Assembly (NCBI GenBank): GCA_027306915.1
Contig: DAHUYW010000041.1
Span: 1-37,344 of the forward strand
DNA: 37,344 bases
Direction: 5' to 3'
DNA from: Spirochaetales bacterium
GTDB lineage: Bacteria > Spirochaetota > Spirochaetia > DAHUYW01
Program-made: the position numbers and the translations under genes
Notes under the pieces: generated by a model
What the model was told of the DNA's origin: nothing
The model's input: the letters and a program-made list of their open reading frames with translations, nothing else
Databases searched by the model: none
Part shown: positions 24,060 to 31,954 of the stretch, piece after piece
Numbering within the stretch: the first letter of the stretch is position 1
How the letters are laid out: each line of letters begins with the position of its first letter

Positions 24060-25787
24060 ATGAGCAAACGCTTCAGACTTTTGATAATTATCGTCGTGCT
24101 TGCGATTGCGGGCGCTTTTCTCTATCCATCCTTCCAGTGGTACTTCCTCATCACGCCTCAGCAGCGCGAGCTTGCCCTGAGCTCCAATCAGCAGATACGC
24201 TTCTACGCGCGCAGCCAAGCTACTGCAACGCTCGAGAAGCTCGTGACGATGGCGGCCGCCCAGTCGGATGCGCCGATCCCGGCGGCGGACCGTTTCGTCA
24301 TCAACGCCGCCAAGTCGAACTACCGCCTTGCCCGCGAGCCGATTCCTTCGAAATGGACCGCGCAGGCGGTGTTGGGAGCTTTCGTTACCCGTCAGGATGC
24401 ATACAACGCCATCGAGGATCACTTCCGCCGAGAGGTGCTGGGATTCAAGAACGGGCGGGGTGACATCATGCAGCTCGGTCTTGACCTGTCCGGCGGGATG
24501 AGCGTGCTGCTGCGAGCCGATATGTCGAGCCTCGAGAAGAAGCTCGGACATGCACCGACCGCAGTGGACAAGCAGCAGGCCATGGACCGTGCGATGGAGA
24601 TTCTCAACAATCGGATCGACAAGTTCGGCGTCACGGAGCCGATCATTCGCCAACAAGGCAACGACGAGATTGCCATTGAGATACCCGGTCCGGCGGACCC
24701 CGAGCGGGTCCACACCTTCCTCACCGGAAAGGGCTCCCTCACCTTCCACATCGAGGACGACCAGGCCACGGCTGCTGTCCAGCAGTTCATTGCAGCCCAT
24801 CCGGGCGACGCCTTCAATGCCGAAGGACAGCTCAAAGAGCCGAGCTTGATACCTGCGGGTGACGCAGTCTACGGCTTCTACAAGCAGGACAAGTACGGTG
24901 TGGATCAGCTCGTCAACTATGTCGTCCTGAAGAAAGAGGTCGGTCTCGACGGCGAGCACATCACCGGTGCTCAGGTCGGCACCGATCCGATCACCAATCA
25001 GCCCATCATCACCTTCAGCCTCGATCCCGAAGGGGCGGATATCTTCTACAAGCTGACCTCGGCGAACGTCGGCAAGCAGCTTGCGATAGTCCTTGACGGC
25101 AAGGTGAAGGCAGGCGCTCGCATCCAGGAAGCAATTCGCGGTAATGTCCAGATGACGGGCTTCGGACGGGAAGAGGCGTCGAATCTCGCCATCGTCCTCA
25201 GGACGGCATCCATGCCGGTCGACCTGGTGGTTGAAAGCCAAGAGGCCGTAGGAGCTTCGCTCGGCGCAGATGCGATTCACCAGGGGCTCCTCGCGCTCGC
25301 ATTCGGCTTCCTCCTCGTCGTTATCTTCATGGCCGGCTACTACAGGGTCGCAGGGCTCATTGCCGACTTCGAGCTCATCCTCGACATGATCATCATGATG
25401 GCGATTCTGTCGGCCTTCAACCTTACCCTGACCCTTACGAGCATGGCCGGTCTTATCCTCACGATCGGTATGGCGGTTGACGCGAACGTGCTTATCTACG
25501 AGCGCATGAAAGAGGAGCTGAATGTCGGCAAGTCGGTAGAGGCCTCGATTCGGGCGGGCTTCCGAAAGGCCTTCTGGACCATCATGGACACCCACGTCAC
25601 GGCGCTGGTAGCCGCGGTTTTCCTTTCACAGTTGGGGACGGGGCCGGTCCAAGGATTCGCCTACACCCTCGCGGTCGGCATAGTGTGCTCGCTCTTCACC
25701 GCGCTCTTCGTATCGCGTCTCATATTTGACTTCTTCCTCGAGACGCTCCATCTCAAAAAGGTCGCGATCGACTGGAGAAAAAGATGA
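24060..25787 (+). CDS. secD: Protein translocase subunit SecD
   Basis: A 575-residue inner-membrane protein that uses the proton gradient to help pull exported proteins out of the Sec channel. It has one N-terminal helix (about 5-25) and a large periplasmic domain with the signature LGLDLSGGMSVLL (139-151) and NNRIDKFGVTEPII. The C-terminal five-helix bundle holds the conserved MAVDANVLIYERMKEE (471-486). Length is close to the family's usual size. The stop overlaps the secF start as ATGA (25784-25787), so the two are translationally coupled. Confidence 0.97.
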   Translation: MSKRFRLLIIIVVLAIAGAFLYPSFQWYFLITPQQRELALSSNQQIRFYARSQATATLEKLVTMAAAQSDAPIPAADRFVINAAKSNYRLAREPIPSKWTAQAVLGAFVTRQDAYNAIEDHFRREVLGFKNGRGDIMQLGLDLSGGMSVLLRADMSSLEKKLGHAPTAVDKQQAMDRAMEILNNRIDKFGVTEPIIRQQGNDEIAIEIPGPADPERVHTFLTGKGSLTFHIEDDQATAAVQQFIAAHPGDAFNAEGQLKEPSLIPAGDAVYGFYKQDKYGVDQLVNYVVLKKEVGLDGEHITGAQVGTDPITNQPIITFSLDPEGADIFYKLTSANVGKQLAIVLDGKVKAGARIQEAIRGNVQMTGFGREEASNLAIVLRTASMPVDLVVESQEAVGASLGADAIHQGLLALAFGFLLVVIFMAGYYRVAGLIADFELILDMIIMMAILSAFNLTLTLTSMAGLILTIGMAVDANVLIYERMKEELNVGKSVEASIRAGFRKAFWTIMDTHVTALVAAVFLSQLGTGPVQGFAYTLAVGIVCSLFTALFVSRLIFDFFLETLHLKKVAIDWRKR

Positions 25788-27187
25788 AGCGTGTCATCCC
25801 CTTTACGAATTTCCGCTATTTCGGTTTTGCGTTCTCGACCCTCCTGATCGTCGGGGGGATTGTTGGAACCATAATCCGGGGCGGCTTCAATATAGGAATC
25901 GACTTTCAGGCCGGTCTCTCGGAGCAGGTCCAGATTGCTCCGGTCGCTTTTCTTGTGACCTACACCCCGAAGGAGGCTGTGGCGCCGACCATGTCCTTGA
26001 ACATGTCCGGCAGCGCCATCAATCTGACTGCCGAGAGCGAAAACGGCACGAAGAGCTACTCGATTTCCTACGCCAAGTACCCGACCGTCGGCGACGTCGA
26101 GAAAGCGATCGGGGCGATCCCCGACGTAAGCGTCGTTCCGAAGGCAGACCCGTCATTGCCGAGCAGCGACCTGGTTGGGATAAGCATAACGGTCGAGCTC
26201 GGTACAACCCCCTTCTCGATCAACGTCGCCAACCAGGATGCTGCGCATTATGTGCGGATCGGGGAGGTGCGCGCCGCCCTCGCCTCGCTGCAAGGGCCGC
26301 TCGTTCAGGTCGTCGGAAATCCCGTGCATCAGCAATTCCTGATTCGCGCCGAGGACCGGGGCAAGACCTCGAACTTCCAGGCCGCAATGACCCAGCAGAT
26401 AAAGAACCTGCTCTCGGCGAAGTTCGGAGCGGATAGCGTCGTGGTGAAACAGTCGGCCTACGTCGGGCCGCGCTTCTCCCAGAACCTCGCGCAGCAGGCA
26501 ATCACCCTCACCGTCCTGGCGCTCCTTCTCATCATGGTCTACATCTGGATCCGCTTTAAGCTCTCCTACGCGGTTTCGGCCATGATCGCGACGATTCACG
26601 ATCCCATCATCATGATCGGCTTCATCGGGGTATTCCAGCTGGAGGTGAACACGGCGACGATCGCCGCCGTCCTCACCATCGTCGGCTATTCCCTGAATGA
26701 CACGATCGTCGTGCTCGACCGCATTCGCGAGAATCGCGGCCTGATGCGGGAAACCGACCTGCGGACGGTCATTGACACAAGCGTGACTCAGGTCTTGCAC
26801 CGGACGATCGTGACCTCCTTCACGACCTTCCTCGCCGTTATAGCCATTCTCGTGTTCACGACCGGCTCCATCCAAGAGTTCTCTCTCAACATGGTCGTCG
26901 GAATCGTCATCGGCACATACTCTTCGATCTTCGTCGCAGCGCAGATCCTCCTGCTTTGGGAGAACGCCCGGGACAAGCGCAAGCGCATCCGCGATGCAAT
27001 CAAGTACGGGACGCGTGAGGTCGCCCTGAAAACTGCGGGCCCGGCGAGCGCCGGCTCGGCTTCCGCGCTTGAAGAACAGGGCGCCAACACCGTCGCGGGG
27101 ATCGACGGGACCGGCGCGAAGACGGAGATCGTGATACCGCACATCGAGCGCAAGCTCCATGGCGGCAAGCGGCACAAGAAAAAGTAG
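25784..27187 (+). CDS. secF: Protein translocase subunit SecF with enlarged periplasmic domain
   Basis: A 467-residue partner of SecD. Helix 1 (about 12-32) is followed by GIDFQAGLSEQVQ, the SecF form of the GIDFxGG motif, with A instead of the second G. The first periplasmic loop runs about 33-235, roughly 200 residues against about 100 in E. coli SecF, and ends in the conserved VGPRFSQNLAQQA. Five more helices contain YSLNDTIVVLDRIREN and VTSFTTFLAV. A cytoplasmic tail of about 70 residues ends in the basic GGKRHKKK. Both the loop and tail extensions make it longer than the usual 300-320. It is coupled to secD by ATGA. Confidence 0.95.
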   Translation: MKRVIPFTNFRYFGFAFSTLLIVGGIVGTIIRGGFNIGIDFQAGLSEQVQIAPVAFLVTYTPKEAVAPTMSLNMSGSAINLTAESENGTKSYSISYAKYPTVGDVEKAIGAIPDVSVVPKADPSLPSSDLVGISITVELGTTPFSINVANQDAAHYVRIGEVRAALASLQGPLVQVVGNPVHQQFLIRAEDRGKTSNFQAAMTQQIKNLLSAKFGADSVVVKQSAYVGPRFSQNLAQQAITLTVLALLLIMVYIWIRFKLSYAVSAMIATIHDPIIMIGFIGVFQLEVNTATIAAVLTIVGYSLNDTIVVLDRIRENRGLMRETDLRTVIDTSVTQVLHRTIVTSFTTFLAVIAILVFTTGSIQEFSLNMVVGIVIGTYSSIFVAAQILLLWENARDKRKRIRDAIKYGTREVALKTAGPASAGSASALEEQGANTVAGIDGTGAKTEIVIPHIERKLHGGKRHKKK

Positions 27188-27219
27188 GGTTTCGGACCGC
27201 TGTCGCTTTCTTCGCGAAA

Positions 27220-27262
27220 GGAGCGTGCCCGCCTGCGGCGCGCTCCGTCGCAGGCGCACTCC
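27220..27262. terminator. Bidirectional hairpin between convergent secF and the ACT-domain gene
   Basis: GCCTGCG (27231-27237) pairs with CGCAGGC (27249-27255), extended outward by GTGC with GCAC and GGA with TCC across small bulges. It lies between two converging genes. There is no T-run, so termination is likely but not certain. Confidence 0.45.
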
Positions 27263-27263
27263 G

Positions 27264-27992
27264 TTAGAACTGCTTTCCCTGAATCTGAAGGAGATTGAAC
27301 TTGCCGACATGGCTGATCGCCATGACGGCCATAACGCCCGCCTCTATCGGGTCGGTGACGACGAGATCGGCCGCCTGTGTCACCGATCCCGCCATGTTCA
27401 GCGATATCACGGGTATCCCGTAATGCTCGCGAAGCTCGGTGACCGCGTCGGTAATGATGCCTCCCATGAGCGAGCCGGCAAGGACGAGGATGGCCGCGCG
27501 GTGCAGCCGCCCGACGGCTCGGACGGCCTCGGCGATCTGGTCCTCCCCGACGATCGCCATGGTGTCGACGGAAATGGCCTCTCCGCGGATGTTGTGCCGG
27601 TCGGCCTCCGCGATTGCTCCCGAGGCGACTGCCGCGACCTGCGCGCCGCCGCCGACGACGATGACCCGTTTGCCCCAGACCTTGCGGAAGGTCGTCGTAA
27701 TGTGGACTTCGAGAATCGAATCGATCTTCTCGATTTCGGATCGTAGCGACTCGCCGTCCTGGTCGATGTCGATCTGAACGATGGTATGCGACGCCCCGTC
27801 GTGCTCACGCCAGGACTGGATATAATCGATGTTGCCGCGTTCTGCCACCACGACCCGGGCAATATCCGCGATCAGCCCGATGCGATCGTTCGCGATGATT
27901 TCGAGAGCAAGGCGAGCGACCTCTTCAACCGCCGAGTGCTGTTTTATCCAGCGATAGCGTGTGTCGAGCGCCGCTGGGATGGATTGTGCCAT
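27264..27992 (-). CDS. ACT-domain protein with DUF5612-like C-terminal domain
   Basis: A 242-residue cytoplasmic protein. The N-terminal part (about 22-100) is an ACT fold, with LEIIANDRIGLIADIARVVV followed by NIDYIQSW and IVQIDID, a ligand-binding module that usually senses amino acids. The C-terminal part (about 107-238) is a Rossmann-like domain with VIVVGGGAQVAAV and VLAGSLMGGIITDAVTELRE. It matches what I know of the DUF5612 family, best known from methanogens. The role is unknown. No ribosome site precedes ATG 27992; a promoter places the transcript start on the ATG itself. Confidence 0.78.
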   Translation of the reverse strand: MAQSIPAALDTRYRWIKQHSAVEEVARLALEIIANDRIGLIADIARVVVAERGNIDYIQSWREHDGASHTIVQIDIDQDGESLRSEIEKIDSILEVHITTTFRKVWGKRVIVVGGGAQVAAVASGAIAEADRHNIRGEAISVDTMAIVGEDQIAEAVRAVGRLHRAAILVLAGSLMGGIITDAVTELREHYGIPVISLNMAGSVTQAADLVVTDPIEAGVMAVMAISHVGKFNLLQIQGKQF

Positions 27993-27998
27993 GTGTCG

Positions 27999-28026
27999 AT
28001 TGTACGAAGGGGACCTCGCGAGTCAA
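27999..28026 (-). promoter_or_regulatory. Promoter of the ACT-domain gene, placed for a leaderless mRNA
   Basis: Minus strand: -35 TTGACT (28026-28021), 16-base spacer, -10 TACAAT (28004-27999), 6 bases, then ATG at 27992. This is the best-matched of the leaderless cases. Confidence 0.7.
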
Positions 28027-28033
28027 GGGCTTG

Positions 28034-28063
28034 TTGTTTCTCGTGGGCAGGATCAGGTATACT
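28034..28063 (+). promoter_or_regulatory. Promoter of the NagD-like gene
   Basis: -35 TTGTTT (28034-28039), 18-base spacer, -10 TATACT (28058-28063). Transcription starts near 28070, about 20 bases before the GTG start, leaving room for the AAGGAG ribosome site. It is divergent from the ACT-domain gene. Confidence 0.6.
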
Positions 28064-28089
28064 GGGGCAGTCAGGTAAGGAGAGTTAGC

Positions 28090-28866
28090 GTGCAGGAGCT
28101 TCGGGAAAAGAAGGGCTTCATCTGCGACATGGATGGCGTCATCTATCACGGCAACAGGCTTCTGCCCGGCGTCAAAGAGTTCGTCGCCTGGCTGAAGAGC
28201 GAAGACAAGCGCTTTCTCTTCCTGACAAACTCGAGCGAGCGCTCTCCGCGAGAGCTTCAACAGAAAATGGCGCGCCTCGGAATCGATATAGCGGCCGAGC
28301 ACTTCTACACGAGCGCCCTCGCGACAGCCTCCTTCCTCGCGAGCCAGAAGCCGAATGGAAGCGCCTATGTCATCGGAGAGGCCGGCCTCACGAACGCCCT
28401 TTACGACGCGGGCATCTCGATGAACGACGTGAACCCGGACTTCGTGGTCGTGGGGGAGGCTCGCTCCTACAGCATGGACACGGTGCAGCGGGCCGTCAAC
28501 CTCGTGCTCTCGGGGGCTAAGCTGATCGGCACGAACCCAGACCTGACCGGTCCCATCGAGCAGGGAGTCGTGCCGGCAACCGGAGCCTTGATCGCTCCGA
28601 TCGAGCTTGCGACCGGCAGTAAGGCCTATTTCGTCGGCAAGCCAAATCCTCTTATCATGCGTCACGGCCTGAAGAAGCTCAACTGCAATCGGGAAGAGAC
28701 GGTGATCATCGGAGACCGGATGGACACCGACATCATCGCGGGAATCGAATCGGAGATCGACACGGTGTTGGTGCTGACGGGGGTGACCACCCTCGACGGG
28801 ATGAAGCACTTCGCCTATGCGCCGCACTATATTCTGGAAAACGTCGGGAAGATCGTCGAAGGGTAG
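28090..28866 (+). CDS. HAD-IIA family phosphatase (NagD-like)
   Basis: A 258-residue cytoplasmic HAD hydrolase of the NagD/PNPase-like subfamily that removes phosphate from small metabolites such as nucleotides or sugar phosphates. Nucleophile D13 and acid/base D15 are in FICDMDGVIY. Motif 2 is FLTNSSE, the motif 3 lysine is in VGKPNPL, and the acidic motif 4 is GDRMDTDIIAG. The length matches the family (250-265). GTG 28090 is chosen because AAGGAG lies 7 bases upstream; the frame is open upstream but overlaps the divergent promoter. The alpha/beta hydrolase gene begins one base after its stop. Confidence 0.93.
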   Translation: MQELREKKGFICDMDGVIYHGNRLLPGVKEFVAWLKSEDKRFLFLTNSSERSPRELQQKMARLGIDIAAEHFYTSALATASFLASQKPNGSAYVIGEAGLTNALYDAGISMNDVNPDFVVVGEARSYSMDTVQRAVNLVLSGAKLIGTNPDLTGPIEQGVVPATGALIAPIELATGSKAYFVGKPNPLIMRHGLKKLNCNREETVIIGDRMDTDIIAGIESEIDTVLVLTGVTTLDGMKHFAYAPHYILENVGKIVEG

Positions 28867-28867
28867 C

Positions 28868-29677
28868 ATGCTCCTCAACTTCCGCGAGTACGGCGAGCCT
28901 TCCGACGAGCCGCTCCTCATCCTGCACGGGCTTTTTGGCTCGCTCGACAACTGGCACACGGTGGCGGGGCGCCTGGCCGAAGAACGGTGGACCGTGACCG
29001 TCGACCTTCGTAACCACGGCGGCTCTCCCCACAGCCCCGATTTCAGCTATCCGCTTCTGGCCGAAGATGTCGCCGAGGTGATCGACCATCTTGGAGCCGA
29101 GCGGGCGGCTGTCCTCGGTCATTCGATGGGCGGGAAGGCTGCCATGGAGCTGGCCCTTTCGCGACCTGCGCGGGTCACTCGCCTCATCGTCGTAGACATT
29201 GCTCCCAAGCGCTATCCTCCCCACTACGAGGATCTGCGGGATGCCATGCTGTCGGTCGACTTCGAGACGATCGGTTCCCGCAGAGAGGCCGAGGCGGCAC
29301 TCGCCCGGCGGATCCCCGACAAGGCGCTTCGGCTCTTCCTTCTCAAGAATCTGAGCCGCGACGACCGCGGCCGCTTTCACTGGGAGCTCGATCTCCCGTC
29401 GATCGCTGCCAACTTTGACGAGATATGGGCGGCGATCGACGGAGAGCGCAGCTACTCGGGACCCGTGCTCTTCCTTCGCGGCGCTCGCTCAACCTACATC
29501 CTGGAGGAGGATCTTTCGTCGATCCGCAGGCTCTTCCCCCGAGCTCTTCTTGAGACTATCGCGGGGGCCGGACACTGGGTGCATGCCGAGCAGCCCGAGG
29601 CGCTCATCGGCGTGGTGGGATCCTTCCTCCGCCGAGACTTGACAAGAGACGGCGAAACCACACACCCTTTCTCCTGA
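28868..29677 (+). CDS. Alpha/beta-fold hydrolase, YbfF-like esterase
   Basis: A 269-residue cytoplasmic hydrolase. The oxyanion region is LHGLFGSLDNWHT, nucleophile S86 is in LGHSMGGKAAME, and catalytic H236 is in GAGHWVHAEQPE. The cap region DLRDAMLSVDFETI resembles the YbfF esterases, which cleave short acyl esters and acyl-CoA in vitro. It starts one base after the NagD-like stop, with GAAGGG as ribosome site inside that gene, so the two form a small operon. The T-box leader of thrS begins 4 bases after its stop. The natural substrate is unknown. Confidence 0.9.
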   Translation: MLLNFREYGEPSDEPLLILHGLFGSLDNWHTVAGRLAEERWTVTVDLRNHGGSPHSPDFSYPLLAEDVAEVIDHLGAERAAVLGHSMGGKAAMELALSRPARVTRLIVVDIAPKRYPPHYEDLRDAMLSVDFETIGSRREAEAALARRIPDKALRLFLLKNLSRDDRGRFHWELDLPSIAANFDEIWAAIDGERSYSGPVLFLRGARSTYILEEDLSSIRRLFPRALLETIAGAGHWVHAEQPEALIGVVGSFLRRDLTRDGETTHPFS

Positions 29678-29680
29678 AAA

Positions 29681-29970
29681 GCTGCGACGGAGACGAGTAG
29701 GCGCACACGGTGCCGACAGAGAGGACATCCACAGGCTGAGAGGTGTCCGGCTCACGCGCGTCGAAAACCACTCCCGAGCTGTCGCGCGGAACCCGTCGCG
29801 GTAGTATGCGTGTGCCGTTCGCCCCCCGTCACGGGGCATCGAGTGCGGACCTGCGGGCGTCGCTCGCTCGGCCGAAATAAGGTGGAACCGCGGAAAGCCT
29901 CTGCGCTTTTCGTCCTTATGGAGTCTTGAGTCACAGAAGACCCGAGGAGGACGGCGCAAAGGCTTTTTTT
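29681..29970 (+). ncRNA. T-box leader (threonine) with terminator, upstream of thrS
   Basis: A complete tRNA-sensing T-box leader. The T-box is AAGGTGGAACCGCGG (29879-29893). Stem I is closed by GCGAC (29684-29688) with GTCGC (29781-29785). It holds AGTA (29696-29699), the 5' side of the specifier loop, the AGAGAGG bulge near 29718, and a distal stem GGACA/TGTCC with GCTGAGAGG. The 3' specifier side reads GAAAACCA, giving ACC (29767-29769), a Thr codon followed by a purine. The terminator pairs GCCTCTGCGC (29897-29906) with GCGCAAAGGC (29954-29963, one mismatch) and CGTCCT with AGGACG inside, then seven T (29964-29970). Uncharged tRNA-Thr should stop termination and allow thrS expression. Confidence 0.95.
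29897..29970 (+). terminator. Conditional terminator of the T-box leader
   Basis: A long stem, GCCTCTGCGC with GCGCAAAGGC and CGTCCT (29911-29916) with AGGACG (29948-29953), with four unpaired T on the 5' side. An inner GTCTT/AAGAC hairpin sits in the loop and seven T follow. It competes with the antiterminator formed by the T-box. Confidence 0.88.
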
Positions 29971-30056
29971 GCCGAGACAGCTCCGCCAGGTGGCTGGCTC
30001 GTCTGCCCACGACACGCACTGTCAAGCCGGATGCCGATCGAGTCCCGGAGGCTGTT

Positions 30057-31874
30057 ATGGATGCAAACGACAAGTTGTATCGAATTCGTCACTCCACCGC
30101 TCACGTCATGGCGGAAGCGGTGCTCGAGCTTTTTCCGGAGGCGAAGCTTGCAATCGGTCCACCGATCGACAACGGCTTCTACTACGATTTTGACCTTCCG
30201 CGCCCACTCAAGGAGGAGGACCTTGCGGAGATCATGCGCCGCATGAAGGAGATAATGCGAGGGGACCACGAGTTCAAGAAGCAGGTTGTCGATCGGAAGC
30301 TGGCAAAGGAGCTCTTCAAGGAACAACGGTACAAGCTTGAGCTGATCGATGATTTGCCGGCCGGCGAGGAGATCTCGACGTATACCCAGGACACCTTTAC
30401 CGACCTCTGCAGGGGCCCGCACGTCGGCAGCACCCGCGAGCTTGATCCTGATGCCTTCAAGCTGCTTTCGATTGCCGGCGCCTACTGGCGGGGCAAGGAG
30501 AGCAACCCCATGCTCCAACGCATCTACGGCACCGCCTGGCAGACGAAGAAGGAGCTTGAATCCTACCTCACCCAACTCGAGGAGGCGAAGCTCCGCGATC
30601 ACCGGAAGATCGGCAGGGACCTCAAGCTGTTTGTGATCGACGACGCGGTCGGCCAGGGGCTCATCCTCTGGACTCCTGCCGGAGCGGCAGTTCGCCAGGA
30701 GCTGCAGAACTTCATCTCGGCCGAGCTGCGCAAGCAGGGCTACTCCCAGGTCTTCACCCCGCACATCGGGCGGCTCGAGCTTTACCGAACCTCCGGCCAT
30801 TTTCCCTTCTACCGCGACTCGCAGTATCCGCCGCTCATCGAGCGCGAGACCCTCGACACTCTAGCGACCGAGGGAACGAGCTGCGCCGACCTCGCAAATC
30901 GGGTTGAGAAGGGCGAAATAGACGGGTACCTGCTCAAGCCGATGAACTGCCCGCACCACATAAAGATCTATGCCTCGCAACCGCGTTCCTACCGCGAGCT
31001 TCCGGTCCGCCTTGCGGAGTTCGGCACGGTCTACCGTTGGGAGCAGTCGGGCGAGCTCAATGGCCTGACCCGCGTGCGGGGATTTACCCAGGACGACGCT
31101 CATCTCTTCTGCACCGAGGAGCAGGTGCCCCGGGAGATTCTCGGCTGTCTCGCGCTGGTGAAGGTAATCCTTGCAACTCTTAAGATGTCCGACTATCGCG
31201 TGCGAGTAGGACTGCGCGACCCTGACTCCGCGAAGTACATCGGCGATCCCGCCAACTGGGACAAGGCCGAGGCGGCGTGCCGCGAAGCTGCTAAGACTCT
31301 CGGAGTTCCCTTCAGCGAAGAGCCCGGCGAGGCCTCGTTCTATGGGCCGAAGATCGATTTCATCATCCGTGATGTCATCGGGCGCGAGTGGCAGCTTGGG
31401 ACCGTGCAGGTGGACTACAACCTGCCTCAACGATTCGATCTCACCTACATTGGCGCCGACAACCAGGAGCACCGCCCGGTGATGATTCACCGCGCACCCT
31501 TCGGGTCGATGGAACGCTTCTTCGGCATTCTCATTGAGCACTTTGCAGGCGCCTTCCCGGTGTGGCTCGCCCCGGTCACGGCCGCGGTGATCCCGGTGGC
31601 GCCCGCCTTCGCCGACTATGCTGCACGGGTCGCCCGCTACCTCGAGGAGCAGGGCATCCATGCAAGCGCCGATCTGAGCGATCAGCGAATGAATGCGAAG
31701 ATCCGGCTCGCGCAGGGTCAGAAGATTCCGTACATGTTGGTCGTCGGCGGAAAGGAGCAGGAGAGCGAAAGGGTTTCGATTCGCACTCGTACAGGCGAGC
31801 AACTGCAGCCCATGAGCCTCGCGGAGTGTCTTCAGTTCATTAGGGGGAAGATCGACGCGAAGGAGGTTATCTAG
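30057..31874 (+). CDS. thrS: Threonyl-tRNA synthetase without TGS domain
   Basis: A 605-residue class II synthetase that charges tRNA-Thr and edits Ser-tRNA-Thr. It starts directly in the N2 editing domain, with H12/H16 in HSTAHVMAEA and the second pair C118/H122 in CRGPHV; the N-terminal TGS domain (about 60 residues) of the E. coli enzyme is missing. The catalytic core holds zinc ligands C298 (PMNCPHH), H349 and H478, motif 2 around FGTVYRWEQSGEL and motif 3 HRAPFGSMERF. The anticodon-binding domain covers about 505-605. An extra segment at about 258-292 (EGTSCADLANRVEKGEIDGY) lies before PMNCPHH; I know this form from planctomycete and verrucomicrobial enzymes. GGAGG lies 5 bases before the ATG. 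It is controlled by the T-box leader. Confidence 0.97.
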   Translation: MDANDKLYRIRHSTAHVMAEAVLELFPEAKLAIGPPIDNGFYYDFDLPRPLKEEDLAEIMRRMKEIMRGDHEFKKQVVDRKLAKELFKEQRYKLELIDDLPAGEEISTYTQDTFTDLCRGPHVGSTRELDPDAFKLLSIAGAYWRGKESNPMLQRIYGTAWQTKKELESYLTQLEEAKLRDHRKIGRDLKLFVIDDAVGQGLILWTPAGAAVRQELQNFISAELRKQGYSQVFTPHIGRLELYRTSGHFPFYRDSQYPPLIERETLDTLATEGTSCADLANRVEKGEIDGYLLKPMNCPHHIKIYASQPRSYRELPVRLAEFGTVYRWEQSGELNGLTRVRGFTQDDAHLFCTEEQVPREILGCLALVKVILATLKMSDYRVRVGLRDPDSAKYIGDPANWDKAEAACREAAKTLGVPFSEEPGEASFYGPKIDFIIRDVIGREWQLGTVQVDYNLPQRFDLTYIGADNQEHRPVMIHRAPFGSMERFFGILIEHFAGAFPVWLAPVTAAVIPVAPAFADYAARVARYLEEQGIHASADLSDQRMNAKIRLAQGQKIPYMLVVGGKEQESERVSIRTRTGEQLQPMSLAECLQFIRGKIDAKEVI

Positions 31875-31954
31875 CGCCTGGTCGGGCCGCAGCGACACCG
31901 CACCGGAAGCGAAGCGGACCCGCACGGGACTGGGGGGTCGGCAGGGGGTGAACA

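Noticed and set aside
24057..25595. 512-codon open frame antisense to secD
   Set aside because: Shadow frame; His/Asp/Arg-rich composition and no motif.
29639..29644. TTGACA as -35 of a promoter for the T-box leader
   Set aside because: The hexamer is perfect but lies inside the hydrolase gene and no acceptable -10 follows at 16-19 bases. The leader may instead be read from the upstream operon.
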